Positions 63,183 through 64,000 of a DNA stretch of 64,000 nucleotides are shown in pieces (position 1 is the first letter of the stretch; every line of letters starts with the position of its first letter). The translations under genes and the position numbers were made by a program. Source of the stretch: Pectobacterium sp. PL152 (lineage in GTDB: Bacteria > Pseudomonadota > Gammaproteobacteria > Enterobacterales > Enterobacteriaceae). Location: NCBI GenBank assembly GCA_021907015.1, contig CP091064.1, positions 1,736,001 through 1,800,000 on the forward strand, given 5' to 3'. The notes under the pieces are model-generated. The model was not told the origin of the DNA. It was given only the letters and a program-made list of their open reading frames with translations, and did no database searches.

Positions 63183-64000
63183 ATGCTTGAGCTAAAACAT
63201 AATTTTCTTTTCGAAGGTCAGCCTGTCGCCTGGGGATGCATGGGGCAAGGCCCCGCGCTGGTGCTGATTCACGGTACACCTTTTCCTCTCAGGTATGGCG
63301 GCGCATCGCTCCTCTACTCGCTTCCCAGTGGACCGTTTATTACTACGATATGGTGGGCTACGGCCAATCACATAAATCTGCCGGACAGCAGGTGTCGCTC
63401 GGCGTGCAGGACCGGTTACTGGCCGCACTTCTGAAAGCGTGGCAACTTACGCGGCCCGATATACTTTGCCATGATTTCGGCGGCGCAACGGCGCTACGTG
63501 GCTATTTCCTACACAACCTCCGTTATGCCTCGCTGACGTTGTTTGATGCCGTTGCCCTTTCCCCATGGGGTTCGCCCTTTGTCACCCATGTCAGAAAACA
63601 TCAGGACGCCTTCACTGGCTTGCCGGAATACGTTCATGATGCGTTACTCAAGGCATATTTGCAGGGGGCAGCTTACCAGCCGTTATCGGAAGAAGCGCTG
63701 AACATTTACATGTCACCGTGGCAAGGAGAAGTCGGGCAAGCCGCTTTCTATCGGCAGATAGCCCAGATGGACCAATGCTATACCGACGACATTGAGCCTT
63801 TGCTCACCGAGCTTGATTGTCCGGTGAATATGTTGTGGGGCGAACAGGATGAGTGGATACCGCTCGATGTCGGTCAACGTCTGGCTCATCGGCTCGGCGG
63901 TGTACCCTTACAGATCGTCAAAACGCAGGTCACCTTGTTCAGGAAGACTCTCCCGAAGTCATCGTTCAATCCATGTATTCCTTGCTGTTACAGCGGGTGG
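63183..64000 (+). pseudogene. Alpha/beta hydrolase with Asp nucleophile, 3' end cut by the window (two frame breaks)
   Basis: Hydrolase fold with oxyanion loop LVLIHGTPF and nucleophile elbow CHDFGGATALRGYF: the nucleophile position is Asp, as in haloalkane dehalogenases, fluoroacetate dehalogenases and epoxide hydrolases. A later NMLWGEQDEWIPLDVGQRL supplies the acid-loop pattern and GHLVQED the catalytic His. One base near 63284-63288 (T4) and one near 63915 restore the frame. The ATG at 63183 lies 47 bp from the ArsR gene, divergent. The substrate class is inferred only. Confidence 0.78.

Overview
The window looks like chromosomal DNA of a soft-rot enterobacterium of the Pectobacterium type (Pectobacteriaceae). 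The housekeeping proteins are close to their E. coli counterparts. The gene order joins blocks that are separate in E. coli, and the loci between the blocks are not E. coli-like. The species call is an inference from protein similarity and gene order that I recall; no search was run.

Layout. (1) 1-13.8 kb is a metabolic and maintenance block: epd (partial), tkt, the loiP M48 lipoprotein protease, a LuxR-type regulator, speA, metK, sprT, endA, rsmE, gshB, yqgE and ruvX. E. coli has speB and galP here; this window does not. (2) 13.9-16.5 kb holds fbp and mpl, divergently arranged. (3) 16.6-31.5 kb is the purA to queG block, read mostly leftwards: purA, yjeT, hflC, hflK, hflX, hfq, miaA, mutL, amiB, tsaE and nnr, then queG on the + strand. 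An unrecognised gene is wedged between nnr and queG. (4) 31.5-44.6 kb is accessory DNA between queG and a tRNA-Gly(GCC), which are close neighbours in E. coli: ahpF/ahpC, a DUF4153-type membrane protein, a four-gene tripartite ABC exporter led by an unknown gene, two small secreted proteins and another unknown protein. (5) 44.6-64 kb is a second accessory stretch: a secreted PPC-domain protein, an unknown gene bracketed by a duplicated 3' end of a ghrA-like gene, ghrA, a large unknown gene, a YahK-like dehydrogenase, a LysE exporter, a LysR regulator with an MFS transporter, an SsuABC/NMT1-type ABC importer, a DUF1963 protein, a YjjG-like phosphatase, a second MFS exporter, and an ArsR regulator divergent from an alpha/beta hydrolase.

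Data quality matters for reading this annotation. More than 40 reading-frame breaks can be repaired by one-base changes, nearly all by adding one base to a short homopolymer. They hit essential or conserved genes (metK, amiB, queG, ahpF) as well as accessory ones. They are almost absent before 25.4 kb and between about 55.3 and 60.0 kb, and dense elsewhere. I therefore read most of the 'pseudogene' entries as probably intact genes with sequencing indels and give full-length repaired coordinates.

The most interesting signals are: the exporter operon whose three junctions each overlap by exactly 8 nt; the 86-bp ghrA-tail duplication flanking an unknown gene; four unknown proteins that share a Ser/Thr/Asn-rich leader followed by an 'IS'-type anchor; a 3 x 20-bp GATC repeat beside ahpF; and an array of small palindromes in front of rsmE.
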